The notes: generated by a model from the sequence alone, not told the origin. 64,000 nucleotides of DNA from Desulfopila_A sp964446655 (GCA_964446655.1 CAYUPL010000010.1:19448-83447), one strand, 5' to 3'. Shown: positions 44,504 to 53,947, counted from the stretch's first letter. Program-made: numbers and translations.

Positions 44504-46852
44504 ATGGGCAGAAATGTATTGAAAAGTGAAACACCTCAGAAAAGCGATATTGCGTTTATTAATTTTTTACGAAATGAAAGAGCAAAAGGGATCGAGCCTT
44601 TTGTCGGGGAAGATAGTACCGTAGGGATGGAATATGAATTACAGGTTGCCGTGCAAGGTGTCTGTGGAGATGTAGACCTCCCTCTGGCTATTCTGGACTC
44701 AAATTATTACGGCAATATCGTCAAGCGGGTCAACCGAGGAGATATTACCCCTGATAGTATTGATGATCTTAATGCTTTTCTCCATAAAAATGAGACAAAC
44801 ATATGGGAAAACAGCTGGGTACGGATTCGTCCTCAATATCTTTCTTCCTGGGCCGGGGAATTGCTGGCCATTGATCTTCTTGCCGACAAACAGAACAGGG
44901 AAGGCGACAACCGCAAGGATGCAGAGCGTTACAGCTGTATGCATAAGGGCAGTGAGATGGTACGCTTGCCCGTCAGCTATCTCCTTAAGCTTTCTCTGGC
45001 CCAGGCCATCAGTAGTTGCAGAGAATTGCCGGCGGAGATAGAATCCGTCGGTAAAAAGCTCCTCAAGCATCTTGTCAGCGACAACACCTCACCGGAAATA
45101 CTAAGTTTCACCATACCTCGTGCGGGAATGTGCGGTATAGGTGAGCTTGCCGGCACTGAAACCGCCAGAACTCTTTTGGTTTGCCAACTCCTTATTCAAT
45201 ACGCCAACACTTCCTTCAGGCTGGAGGAATCGGGGCAGAAATGTTTGCTCTATTTTGCGCCGCATGCACCGGCTCGGCAGAAACAACTCAACGAGCTGGT
45301 ACCGGATGGTTTTTACCGCCACCTTTTTATGAGCCCCTGTCTTTCCGGATGGGACCGGGGAGAGGAAAAGCATCAGTACATGGGCCTGTGTCATAAAACG
45401 CTGTCACGGAGCAGACTCAATACCATATCAAAACTCAAAGATGCCGGGATAATCGTCAACAATCTGGTGGTGTTGCCCAATACTTCAAGTACCTGTCTAG
45501 CCAACAACGGTATTCATGTTTCTCTGGGGAGTGCTGTGTTGGGTGAGCTTGCGCTGAGTCCACAGTCAGGTTTTTCTCCTGGCGTGGAAAAATACATTGG
45601 AGATTTGGTAATTAAGATTGTGGAGCATTTCCTGCCGTTGACCGTTGGGACATACAGTGCTGCGCCCTACCGGATAGATTTTCAGGATTTTCATCCGGAA
45701 AAAGTCCTTGGATTTCTCCCTCATGAGCTTGACTACACGCATCTTCGGATGGTTTGGCGAAGATGGAAAAAGAAGGCCGATTTACGATTTTTCGGTCGCT
45801 CTTTTACTCCTTTTGGTCCGCGCTGGTTTGATACGATTTTTGCAAAAACTCTCGGACTCCGGGGGGATGTTGTTCCGGATTTTCGTCTGCTTGACTATTT
45901 TGTCACCCTGCTTTCCACGGAATCGAGTCCGGCTTTGAATGGAGCTGAGGGCAACCATGAACGGCTCAAAGAAGAGCTTATGGACATGGGAGTTTTTGAT
46001 ACGCGCATGTCCATATATCTTCTTTACCGGCAACGCTTTTTAGCCGGTTCCGGCTATTGCGGTTTTGAAGGAAGGAGCTATTCGCTCTTTCCCTCCCATC
46101 TTGAAGATATGGCTGAGGCCGTTGATATACAGAATCTTATCACGGCATTGGCATATAAATATGTCCTGCAGGAAAAAGTGTGCCATAGAGACATTCCGGA
46201 TATTTCTTCTCTGGAGAGTGAACGACGGCAGATTTTTTTTGGCACTGCCATCGGTATCCCTACGTTTTTTGTGCGCAGTGAGTCAGGCAACAGGTTCCTG
46301 AGAAAAATTTTAAATTATGTCGGGAGCAGTCGGAAAAGCAACCGTTACCGTGGCTACCTGAGGGTCAATAACAAGGACTATAGATTGGCCTTGCTCAGAG
46401 TGATTGAAGAAGACGGCGCCGAGCTGATCGAAAAGCTGCGGGTCGGTGATCGTCTTCGTTCTCTCAGAGAGAAAATTCACACCTTCGATAAAACAGCGGG
46501 CAGCAAACTTCTTAACGGTGTGTGTCGTCATCTGCCGTCTCCAAAACCCCCTTTATCGGTTTCGAGTCATGTTTTCAACAGTAGTGCGGAAAAATATTAC
46601 CGAACTGAATTAAAAAAGATGCATATTCGCGAAGGGCTTGATGTGCTTTTAAAGGATTGCCGCAGGATGGAACAAGGAATGAATACATCTCTGCACCATA
46701 TCGGGCGGGATCTGGTTGGTGATGGAGGTGCCGCCGGCTTTGTAGCACGCCACGTCGAAGACATCGTCGCGGAAAAGGTCGATGCTGTGACCTTGCAGAA
46801 ACTGCTGCATATCAGCCTGGCGGTTATCCATGACTCTACTCAAACAAAATAG
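44504..46852 (+). CDS. Large protein of unknown function in lipid cluster
   Basis: This 782-residue protein is not recognised. It has no signal peptide or membrane span. An early GMEYELQ (residues 41-47) resembles the acidic ATP/metal site of the gamma-glutamylcysteine-synthetase superfamily, though this is weak. Other striking segments are DNTSPEILSF, CLSGWDRGEEKHQYMG, VVLPNTSSTCLANNGIHVSLG and RFFGRSFTPFGPRWFDTIF. It lies between the glycosyltransferase and the PSD homologue, all on one strand, so it is probably an enzyme of the same pathway. Confidence 0.7.
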   Translation: MGRNVLKSETPQKSDIAFINFLRNERAKGIEPFVGEDSTVGMEYELQVAVQGVCGDVDLPLAILDSNYYGNIVKRVNRGDITPDSIDDLNAFLHKNETNIWENSWVRIRPQYLSSWAGELLAIDLLADKQNREGDNRKDAERYSCMHKGSEMVRLPVSYLLKLSLAQAISSCRELPAEIESVGKKLLKHLVSDNTSPEILSFTIPRAGMCGIGELAGTETARTLLVCQLLIQYANTSFRLEESGQKCLLYFAPHAPARQKQLNELVPDGFYRHLFMSPCLSGWDRGEEKHQYMGLCHKTLSRSRLNTISKLKDAGIIVNNLVVLPNTSSTCLANNGIHVSLGSAVLGELALSPQSGFSPGVEKYIGDLVIKIVEHFLPLTVGTYSAAPYRIDFQDFHPEKVLGFLPHELDYTHLRMVWRRWKKKADLRFFGRSFTPFGPRWFDTIFAKTLGLRGDVVPDFRLLDYFVTLLSTESSPALNGAEGNHERLKEELMDMGVFDTRMSIYLLYRQRFLAGSGYCGFEGRSYSLFPSHLEDMAEAVDIQNLITALAYKYVLQEKVCHRDIPDISSLESERRQIFFGTAIGIPTFFVRSESGNRFLRKILNYVGSSRKSNRYRGYLRVNNKDYRLALLRVIEEDGAELIEKLRVGDRLRSLREKIHTFDKTAGSKLLNGVCRHLPSPKPPLSVSSHVFNSSAEKYYRTELKKMHIREGLDVLLKDCRRMEQGMNTSLHHIGRDLVGDGGAAGFVARHVEDIVAEKVDAVTLQKLLHISLAVIHDSTQTK

Positions 46853-46858
46853 AACGCC

Positions 46859-47875
46859 ATGATATCGTTAAACTCTCCTCATCAATATATCGACAGAGCT
46901 ACATCGCGGATCGAAACAGAAAAATTGCTAGGTGATCGCAGTGTCCAGTTTCTGTATAGCTCTCTGCGCGAAAATGTGCCGATCCTCTTTGCCGCCTTGA
47001 CCTCTAAGAGGATGTCAAGTCTCTTGGGCTATTTTCACTATGACCTTCCCGGTAAAGGGCAGAGAGACAGTGGGGAATCATTTTTTCAAAAAGTCGGGGC
47101 CGATTGGCGTGAGTGCGTTGAACCACTTTCCTTTTATGACTCGCAGAGGAAAGTTTTTGAACGGCAAATCCGCTACTGGCAAAACCGACCGCTGCAAAAA
47201 GCAGAAAATACTGTCGCCTCCCCCGCCGACTCCAGGGTCCTGATGGGCAGTTTTACTCCTGAGTCGGCCCTTTTCATAAAAAACAAATTTTTTGGCATAA
47301 CCGAGCTGCTTGGTTTGAACTCTCCCTGGTATCATCGATTTAACGACGGGGATTATGCCGTTTTCCGCCTGACCCCGGATAAATATCACTACAACCATTT
47401 TCCCGTGAGCGGTAGGATAGTGGATTACTATACCGTCGACGGAAAGTACCACTCCTGCAATCCTGCAGCACAGATTGCCGTGGCTTCTCTTTATACCAAA
47501 AATAGGCGGGTAGTTACCATAATCGATACGGATGTCGAAGGAGGGTCGGCTGTTGGTCTGGTGGCCATGATTGAAATCGTAGCCCTTATGATTGGTGATA
47601 TCATCCAGTGCTACAGCACGGTAAAATATCAGAACCCAACAGCACTGCAGGTGGGCATGTATGTGAAGCGCGGATGCCCGAAAAGCCTGTTTCGCCCCGG
47701 CAGTTCTACCGATGTACTGCTGTTTGAGTCGGGCAGAATCCGGTTTGCGGAAGATCTTCTCAGGAACTCACGGCGTAGCGATGTTTCAAGCCGCTTTTCA
47801 GCAGGATTAGGCAGTCCCCTGGTGGAAACCGATGTGCAGGTACGATCACTGATAGCCCAGGCAGTGGAAAGATAG
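46859..47875 (+). CDS. Phosphatidylserine decarboxylase family protein
   Basis: The 338-residue protein has PSD blocks ASPADSRVL, FRLTPDKYHYNHFPVSG and a C-terminal PGSSTDVLLFESG (Gly about 281), where the family self-cleaves at Gly-Ser to make its pyruvoyl cofactor. Known members convert phosphatidylserine to phosphatidylethanolamine. This one is longer and divergent, with a 58-residue tail after the cleavage motif, so its substrate could be another serine-containing lipid. It starts 6 nt after the 782-residue gene. Confidence 0.82.
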   Translation: MISLNSPHQYIDRATSRIETEKLLGDRSVQFLYSSLRENVPILFAALTSKRMSSLLGYFHYDLPGKGQRDSGESFFQKVGADWRECVEPLSFYDSQRKVFERQIRYWQNRPLQKAENTVASPADSRVLMGSFTPESALFIKNKFFGITELLGLNSPWYHRFNDGDYAVFRLTPDKYHYNHFPVSGRIVDYYTVDGKYHSCNPAAQIAVASLYTKNRRVVTIIDTDVEGGSAVGLVAMIEIVALMIGDIIQCYSTVKYQNPTALQVGMYVKRGCPKSLFRPGSSTDVLLFESGRIRFAEDLLRNSRRSDVSSRFSAGLGSPLVETDVQVRSLIAQAVER

Positions 47876-47902
47876 TCTTAAAATATGGAGGAGGAATCGA
47901 GT

Positions 47903-48955
47903 ATGGACATTATTTCTTTTTTAGCCGGTCTCGGCATTGTATTGCTCTGTCTGCTTTCGTGGGGGTTTAAACATTTACCAGGTGAGCGCTGGCAGATGCT
48001 GGCCGTTGTCCCTTTAAGAAAAAATGGACAAAATCATTGGCTTGGCGCTAATTTGACCTACTACGGCTTTTTCGTCGCCACAAGTCAGCTCATTGCTCTG
48101 GCGTTACTTCTTGTTTTACTGGCTGCCATGAATATTTCGATACAAGGCGCTATTATCGCCATATTGACGGTTTTGGCTGTGTCGGTACCTGCTGCAAGAA
48201 TAGTAGCCGTTCTGGTCGAACATAAGCGGCACACCTTTACCATAGGTGGCGCATCCTTTGTCGGCATAATTTCAGCGCCTTGGGTTATCATGGCAATTGA
48301 TCACACGGCAGGGCCGGCAAGCATATATTATATGCCTATGATCCCATTGCTGGCGGCGATGTCCATAGCCTACACCCTGGGTGAAGGCCTCGGCAGACTG
48401 GGGTGTATCAGTTATGGCTGCTGTTATGGAAAACCGATAGATGAATGTGGCCCGCTACCGCGCTTTCTTTTTTCTAAACTGAATTTCATCTTTTATGGGG
48501 ATAACAAAAAGGTGGCTTATGAGGCAAAGCTGCATGGCAGGAAGCTTGTCCCCGTGCAGGCCATAACCTGTCTGATATATACAGGTGGAGCTCTGCTCGG
48601 CAGCTATTTATTCCTCAAAGGAGCCTTTGTTGAAGCACTGTTGCTCTCCATGATGCTGACGCAGCTCTGGCGTATTTTCTCCGAGACCATGCGGGCAGAT
48701 TTTCGAGGATTTAGACGAATTTCAGCCTATCAGAAAATGGGACTGGTGAGCGTTCTCTATGTGGTTGCTCTTTGCTTGCTGGCGGAAAGCACTATGCTGG
48801 TTACTCCCGACATAGGAAGAGGCCTCGGTATACTTTGGGATCCTGCTGTTATACTCGGTCTTCAGGCTCTTTGGCTGGTTTTTTTCTGTATCTTTGGCCG
48901 CAGTACCGTAACTACCTCGGTTGTTTCCTTTGATCTGCTTAAGGAACATATTTAA
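47903..48955 (+). CDS. Lgt-like membrane protein
   Basis: The 350-residue protein has about eight spans and a GRLGCISYGCCYGKP motif (residues 164-178) matching the Lgt-like family, whose GR-G core binds phosphatidylglycerol in true prolipoprotein diacylglyceryl transferase. A later HGRKLVPVQAI matches the RxPxQ region. It lacks the full HGGL signature, so it is probably a paralog acting on another lipid or acceptor. The ATG at 47903 follows GGAGGAGGA. Confidence 0.75.
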   Translation: MDIISFLAGLGIVLLCLLSWGFKHLPGERWQMLAVVPLRKNGQNHWLGANLTYYGFFVATSQLIALALLLVLLAAMNISIQGAIIAILTVLAVSVPAARIVAVLVEHKRHTFTIGGASFVGIISAPWVIMAIDHTAGPASIYYMPMIPLLAAMSIAYTLGEGLGRLGCISYGCCYGKPIDECGPLPRFLFSKLNFIFYGDNKKVAYEAKLHGRKLVPVQAITCLIYTGGALLGSYLFLKGAFVEALLLSMMLTQLWRIFSETMRADFRGFRRISAYQKMGLVSVLYVVALCLLAESTMLVTPDIGRGLGILWDPAVILGLQALWLVFFCIFGRSTVTTSVVSFDLLKEHI

Positions 48956-48993
48956 GCTTTGCGGTAGTTGTGATGATATATTGAAATTTGATT

Positions 48994-49722
48994 TCAGGAG
49001 TTTCTATCCGGTAGAGGTGTGGAGAGTAATTCGATAACTGTCGCATCGGTCCCGGGCAGGCCATGGACGCTCTGATAGCGCATAAAGAGAGAATCACTTT
49101 TTCTATACCAGTAGGTTGCGTGCCAGAATCTTGCATAAAATCCCTCGGCACGAATTTCAACTTTGTGAGTGAGGACTTCCTCTCCTTGAAAAAGGAGTAT
49201 TTCTTCTCCCACTTTTTCCGCCGTCAAGGCCAGAACATCGATTTCATCCGGCCGGATAACCCAAAACGATGTTTTGTTCTCTTTAGAATTGATGAAGTTA
49301 CTCAGGGAAAAAGAAAGAGGCTGGTACCAGGGACGATCATCTATTGCAATATCTTCTGTTATTTCTTTGCCGGAGCGAACCCCTCGAATAGAGAGAGTAT
49401 TGCCGATGCGTTCGGCAGTCAGCTCATGTTCCCCCGTTGCCATGAACCGCCATTTCAGTGTAGCGCCGTCAGGACGGCATAGATTGAAGAAGCTTTTTCC
49501 CTCCTCTTCCACTCTGATAACGACACCTTCATCGGTTTCTTCGGCCTGCCACTCAAATGTGATAACCGTATCGCCTACTTTTTCCTGATAGATGAAAACT
49601 CCGACCGGTACATCGCTGTTGAGCAACTCGGCCGATGAAGGGGCGGTGAGAAAAAAAAGACCGATAAAACCCAGAAAAGTTTTGCAACTCAATACTGTTT
49701 TTACTGTTTTGTATGTAAACAT
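48994..49722 (-). CDS. Periplasmic DUF3108-like protein
   Basis: The 242-residue protein has a signal peptide (hydrophobic stretch FLGFIGLFFLTAPSSA, cleavage about residue 32). The mature part is rich in beta strands (VGVFIYQEKVGDTVITFEWQ, FWVIRPDEIDVLAL), resembling DUF3108 proteins of the outer envelope. Function is unknown. It converges with the Lgt-like gene across a 38-nt gap. A TTG five codons upstream is an alternative start. Confidence 0.7.
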   Translation of the reverse strand: MFTYKTVKTVLSCKTFLGFIGLFFLTAPSSAELLNSDVPVGVFIYQEKVGDTVITFEWQAEETDEGVVIRVEEEGKSFFNLCRPDGATLKWRFMATGEHELTAERIGNTLSIRGVRSGKEITEDIAIDDRPWYQPLSFSLSNFINSKENKTSFWVIRPDEIDVLALTAEKVGEEILLFQGEEVLTHKVEIRAEGFYARFWHATYWYRKSDSLFMRYQSVHGLPGTDATVIELLSTPLPDRNS

Positions 49723-50179
49723 AAATTTGGAATTCAATCGGCAAACGCTACCTTGGGATCGAAGCCGATAATCAACGCTCTTAAGGGTCTGCCATCGCTA
49801 TAAATAGGCATGGAGAGATCGTTGAGAGTCTGTCCGGTATCACGTATGCAGGTCCGCATCAATATAGGGTTCGTATGGCTGCGACGACTTTTTTAAGTAG
49901 AAAAAAAATTGGAAACCATTTTCTACTCTACTGTACAATAACAATACAACAAGAAACGTAATGGGGAAGAGGTTCTTTTGAGATACCGTCTTGAATCCGA
50001 CAGGCTCGACTAAAAGGTGCAAAGACCCTTTTTTACCACAATACGCTCTTTAACCGGACGAATATCTTGAAAATTCAATAAAAATTTCTGAAAATATGCC
50101 GTTTTGCTCGAATCAGTCGGTCCTTGTAATGCAAATATCGGTTTAATACCAGATGACCTGGTACTGCCATGTCCGGAAG
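49723..50179. other. Region with a Cache-domain remnant
   Basis: Apart from the remnant at 49742-49861, this 457-bp region holds no recognisable gene. A short reverse frame at 49840-50022 has a hydrophobic centre (FLVVLLLYSRV) but lacks family features. Confidence 0.45.
49742..49861 (-). pseudogene. Cache sensor domain remnant
   Basis: The reverse strand encodes RDTGQTLNDLSMPIYSDGR, then ALIIGFDPKVAFAD and a stop. This is the typical end of the ligand-binding Cache domain of chemoreceptors or sensor kinases. There is no transmembrane or signalling part, so it is a leftover of a larger sensor gene. Confidence 0.7.
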
Positions 50180-51442
50180 TTATTCCCGGGCAAATCGGGC
50201 CATGAAGTTGTGTTGTGGCGGCTGTCTGCCGTTGAAAAACCGGCATGCCCTGTAGTACCGAAGATCCTCGAGAAGAAGAGAGAAGAATTTTGGCTCATGC
50301 AGTATTTTACCTAGAAGTTGTCGAGGATGACTGAAAATGTCGGCAAAAGGGCCTAGAACGTCTGACGGGTCTCGAAAGCACTCCCATTCGCAAAGATCAC
50401 AGTCGACTATCTTGCCGAATCTCTGGATAAGGTTGGGCAGATCGTCCTGTTGATCATCACGGTAGCCGCAGGGGTAAATTTTGCCTTTTTCACATTCTAC
50501 AAAAAAAAAGTCAGTGCCGCCGCGGCAGGGAAAGAGAGCGCCCCTGTTATCCTCGAACTTCTGTATGAGCGAATAAAGTGAGCAGCGAGGAGAAAAAATA
50601 CGCAACTTTCCTCTAAATTTTGGGATAGTCTCAAAGAGGGCCTTGAAAAGAAGGGCTTTTTCGGGACGTGTAAAGCTGACAAGACTGTTGCTGGAGACGG
50701 CGCCGTATAAAGTGACATTGATGCCTTGGGTTTGAGAGATGGAGCTGCTCATAGGATAACAGGCATTGACCATGGTAAAACCGAGATTGTAAACAAAGTT
50801 GTAAAAAAGGGAGAATGCCTTTTGAAAAGATTCCTGGAATTTTTCCGGAGACATATTCGTCAGATAGGGGAGTTTGTCTTTGCCTCCGGTTGCTCGGTTG
50901 ATTCCAAGATTAACTGCCGGGTATATCCCATAACTGTGGAAAATCGGCAAGGCTTTCTCAAGGCCTTTGATCATGCCGGTCATGCCGCGCATCTTTTCGT
51001 GATCGGCCGGTTCTGCTGAATCAAGACTGATCCAGAAGGTGTAGAGGTCTGTTGCAGCAAGTTTCTCAGCAATTGTTTTGATCCTGTCTTCAAAATGGGG
51101 TCTGTTTGAGCCTCTGAAAAAAAAACCGTTTGTTCCTGTTCGAATATATGGAATTCCCGCCCGGGTCGCATGATGAGTAAGCTCAACAATATCATCAAGA
51201 AAAAGCAACGGTTCTCCTCCGGTAAAAGAGAGCGATTTTATGCCTTTTTGCGCAGCTGAATCGATGAGTTTCTTGACATAGTTTTTGTCCAGTTTGTGAC
51301 GCTTGATGTTTTCCGAGCGTCGCATTCCGCATTGTGGGCAGTCAGCGTTGCAGCGATTGCTGTATTGAATGATGAGCTGACCTGGTAATCTGCCCAAAAG
51401 AAGTGATTTGAGATTTTGGATATGGCGTAACGGTTTATTCAT
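50180..51442 (-). CDS. Radical SAM protein with C-terminal cysteine cluster
   Basis: The 420-residue protein has the cluster motif CNADCPQC (Cys31, 35, 38), the SAM site SFTGGEPLLFLDD and a SPASM-like C-terminus with cysteines (FPCRGGTDFF, YPCGYRDDQ, CDLCEWECF). Such proteins modify peptides, enzymes or lipids. The ATG at 51442 gives MNKPLRHIQNLKSLLLG; the frame is open 51 codons further but that part is not protein-like. It lies 95 nt downstream of an EEP-fold gene on the same strand. The substrate is unknown. Confidence 0.82.
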   Translation of the reverse strand: MNKPLRHIQNLKSLLLGRLPGQLIIQYSNRCNADCPQCGMRRSENIKRHKLDKNYVKKLIDSAAQKGIKSLSFTGGEPLLFLDDIVELTHHATRAGIPYIRTGTNGFFFRGSNRPHFEDRIKTIAEKLAATDLYTFWISLDSAEPADHEKMRGMTGMIKGLEKALPIFHSYGIYPAVNLGINRATGGKDKLPYLTNMSPEKFQESFQKAFSLFYNFVYNLGFTMVNACYPMSSSISQTQGINVTLYGAVSSNSLVSFTRPEKALLFKALFETIPKFRGKLRIFSPRCSLYSLIQKFEDNRGALFPCRGGTDFFFVECEKGKIYPCGYRDDQQDDLPNLIQRFGKIVDCDLCEWECFRDPSDVLGPFADIFSHPRQLLGKILHEPKFFSLLLEDLRYYRACRFFNGRQPPQHNFMARFARE

Positions 51443-51537
51443 GGTTTTTAAAAGAATCTCACAAAAAATATGGATGTATACTATATAACTCGAGAAATGC
51501 ACCGAGCAAACAGCTGATTTTACGTACACTATATCAT

Positions 51538-52365
51538 TTAGTCCGCTGGGAAGTGAATATCTACGCTCACGCCGAAATGATCGGAAGGGAAACACCCTTC
51601 AAAATCAGGGGAGTTGAGCACAACATGACCGTTAGTGCATTGTGGAGGCGTTTTCTCTTTCTCCTGCATACTGAAGATATAATCAATACGACACTCCTCC
51701 GGACGGGACTCTGTCTGCACCAGTGTTGCCCCGGGGAGTTCTCCAAGACCACTGAGATAACAATCGTTTATCTGTAAATTACTGTCCTTTTCGAGGCTGT
51801 GAATCATTTCGTTATCAATTCTCTGGTTGAAATCCCCACAGCAGATCCAGGTTGAGCGTGAGGCTGCACCACTATTTTGTTGCAGAATGGAGAGAAACTG
51901 CTGGTATCGAAGGTCACCAGCATCGGGTAGGTGGGTAAGATGGAGGTTGGTTACCGTGATGAGACGGCTGTTATGATATATCTGAGCACTGAGTGCCATG
52001 CGCTCAGAGTCATCAGGATGTGTCGGCATACTGTCGGCCCAATGACGGTCAATACTGCTGGTTGAGAGAATGGCCAGTCCTGAGTGGCTTAAGAATTCGC
52101 AGGAATCTTTGTCCTGTCTGCTACCGATGGCTCTTTTTTTGTAACGGGCTGGAAGATAAATCATCTCCATGTCGAGATAATCGGCCAAAAATGCAGCGGT
52201 ATCCACCTGGAAATCGGCAGAGCGAACCGCTTCCTGCAGGCAGACAATGTTCGGTTCCAGTGCGTACAAATCTCTGCCCATCAGCTGCAGACGCCAATCG
52301 TAGAGGCCTTCCCCTTTCCAGGTGTTAATGGTTATGACGCGCAGGCCTTCTTGATATTTGTTCAT
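51538..52365 (-). CDS. Endonuclease/exonuclease/phosphatase family protein
   Basis: The 275-residue protein has the EEP-fold catalytic residues in TINTWKGEGL, CLQEAVRS, CCGDFNQRIDNE and PSDHFGVSVDI. The superfamily includes nucleases and inositol or sphingolipid phosphodiesterases. No signal peptide is seen. The ATG at 52365 gives MNKYQEGLRVITINTW. It lies 22 nt downstream of a truncated HAD gene on the same strand. Confidence 0.85.
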   Translation of the reverse strand: MNKYQEGLRVITINTWKGEGLYDWRLQLMGRDLYALEPNIVCLQEAVRSADFQVDTAAFLADYLDMEMIYLPARYKKRAIGSRQDKDSCEFLSHSGLAILSTSSIDRHWADSMPTHPDDSERMALSAQIYHNSRLITVTNLHLTHLPDAGDLRYQQFLSILQQNSGAASRSTWICCGDFNQRIDNEMIHSLEKDSNLQINDCYLSGLGELPGATLVQTESRPEECRIDYIFSMQEKEKTPPQCTNGHVVLNSPDFEGCFPSDHFGVSVDIHFPAD

Positions 52366-52387
52366 AATTGCCGGGTTTGTAAAATTA

Positions 52388-52534
52388 TTAGAGGATGCCA
52401 AGGTGTCTGAACTCATTTTTAAGGCTGAAACCGTCATGGTAATGGACATCCTGAAACTTATCTCCATATAAATGCCTGGGATTCCAGTCGACCAGCACAC
52501 CGCCGAAGTCAAAAATAATATTCTCTATCTGCAT
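52388..52534 (-). pseudogene. HAD hydrolase N-terminal remnant
   Basis: A 48-codon reverse frame starts MQIENIIFDFGGVLVDWNPR, the exact start of HAD-IA hydrolases with the nucleophile Asp, and then loses similarity and ends. The remaining three quarters of the enzyme are missing. Confidence 0.75.
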
Positions 52535-52891
52535 CTGATTTAAATCCTACTGCTGTAAAAGACCCTGCCTGGCACCATAAGCGATTACAATGTTCCATAA
52601 AACCAGAAGAGAGTTTTGAATATGTTAGGAAAATGTGAATTTATCGTTATTGTGCGATTGGTCCTGACGAAAAAGATGGAATCGTTGAATCTCGTACCTT
52701 TGAAGCACTTTTCTCCCTCCTGAACAAAGTTTAACGGTTTCATAACAGTAGCATAATCCCAATCCTTTATATTCTTAAAGAACTAATACTTCAGGCCGAG
52801 TGCGCGGTCTGCCGCAATATATGCGTCTGTCAATTATTTAATGGGCTGTCTGCGAATGCAAGTCGAAATCAGGCGGTCTGGGAGTTCTTTT
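52535..52891. other. Intergenic region before the PHP gene
   Basis: This 357-bp AT-rich stretch contains no recognisable gene, repeat or structure. It separates divergent genes and should hold both promoters. Confidence 0.5.
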
Positions 52892-53794
52892 ATGTCTGTG
52901 AACTGGTTTAATCCCTATACTGATACTGCCGGTAACTGGTTTAGAGGAAACCTTCACTCTCATTGTCTCCCCAAGAGCCCCTGTGCCGCTATACAACTCG
53001 AAGCTCTGCTGGCCGGATATATTGCCAAGAAATATGATTTTCTTTCCATTTCGGATCATCTATCCGTAACTACGGCGGTGTCCGAGACCATCACGCTGTT
53101 CCCAGGGCTTGAGTGGAATAGCCGGGCTGGACATATGGCCGGTACTGTTCAAACCTGCTATGACCATGTCGGCATTCATGCTCTGCATGAAGATCTGGTG
53201 GAATCATCTCTGCGATTTCGTACCCTGCAGGAATTACTGGACTGGCAAGATAATGGTGTCCTTCGTATAGCGAATCATCCGGGTTGGCTGGAGGGGGAGC
53301 ATTACGATTTGACCACCTTGATGCGTTTTGCGGGATGTCTGGACGGCATGGAAATCTATAATCATTCCATTGAAGCAGATCCCGGACAAGCGGATTCGAC
53401 GTGGAAATGGGACTGTCTGCTGTCCATGGGATGTCCTCTTCTCGGTTTCGCCCATGATGATGCCCATTGCAGCGCTGATATCGGCAAGGCGTGGCTTATG
53501 GTCCGAGCCGAGAATAATAGTCCGGCAGAAATATTCAAATCTCTAAAGCGGGGAAATTTCTACTGTTCCTCGGGAGTTTCTATTTTAAATCTGGAGCGGA
53601 CGGAGGCTACCATCCAAATCACTCTGGAAGAAGATGCTAATATTCGTGTCATCGGCAATTTCGGTCGTGTTTTGCAGGAATTGTCTGGAAAAACGATGAA
53701 ATGGAGTTTTACCGATGATGCTATCGATTATGCCAGATTCCATGTGCGAAACTCCGCCTGGCAGCAAGGGTGGAGTCAGCCCTTTTATAAATGA
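52892..53794 (+). CDS. PHP-domain metal-dependent phosphoesterase
   Basis: The 300-residue protein has the PHP metal motifs RGNLHSHCLPKS, FLSISDHLS, IANHPGW and FAHDDAHC. A C-terminal beta-rich part (about 215-300) follows. PHP proteins cleave phosphodiesters, phosphomonoesters or nucleotides; the nearest described type is the YciV/RNase AM family, but the match is loose. The ATG at 52892 follows GGGAG. It precedes the polyamine ABC operon by 153 nt. Confidence 0.8.
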   Translation: MSVNWFNPYTDTAGNWFRGNLHSHCLPKSPCAAIQLEALLAGYIAKKYDFLSISDHLSVTTAVSETITLFPGLEWNSRAGHMAGTVQTCYDHVGIHALHEDLVESSLRFRTLQELLDWQDNGVLRIANHPGWLEGEHYDLTTLMRFAGCLDGMEIYNHSIEADPGQADSTWKWDCLLSMGCPLLGFAHDDAHCSADIGKAWLMVRAENNSPAEIFKSLKRGNFYCSSGVSILNLERTEATIQITLEEDANIRVIGNFGRVLQELSGKTMKWSFTDDAIDYARFHVRNSAWQQGWSQPFYK

Positions 53795-53947
53795 AACAGA
53801 CCTGAACTGAGTATGGTGTGCAGGTCCAGACAGGTCCGGCAAAAGCTTAACAGAGCCTTTGATGGTGATGATTGAGAAATACATTTACTACTCACAGAGG
53901 GCCATCGCTATGACCCTTGGCAAGTCAACCTATTAAGGAGAGAGAGA

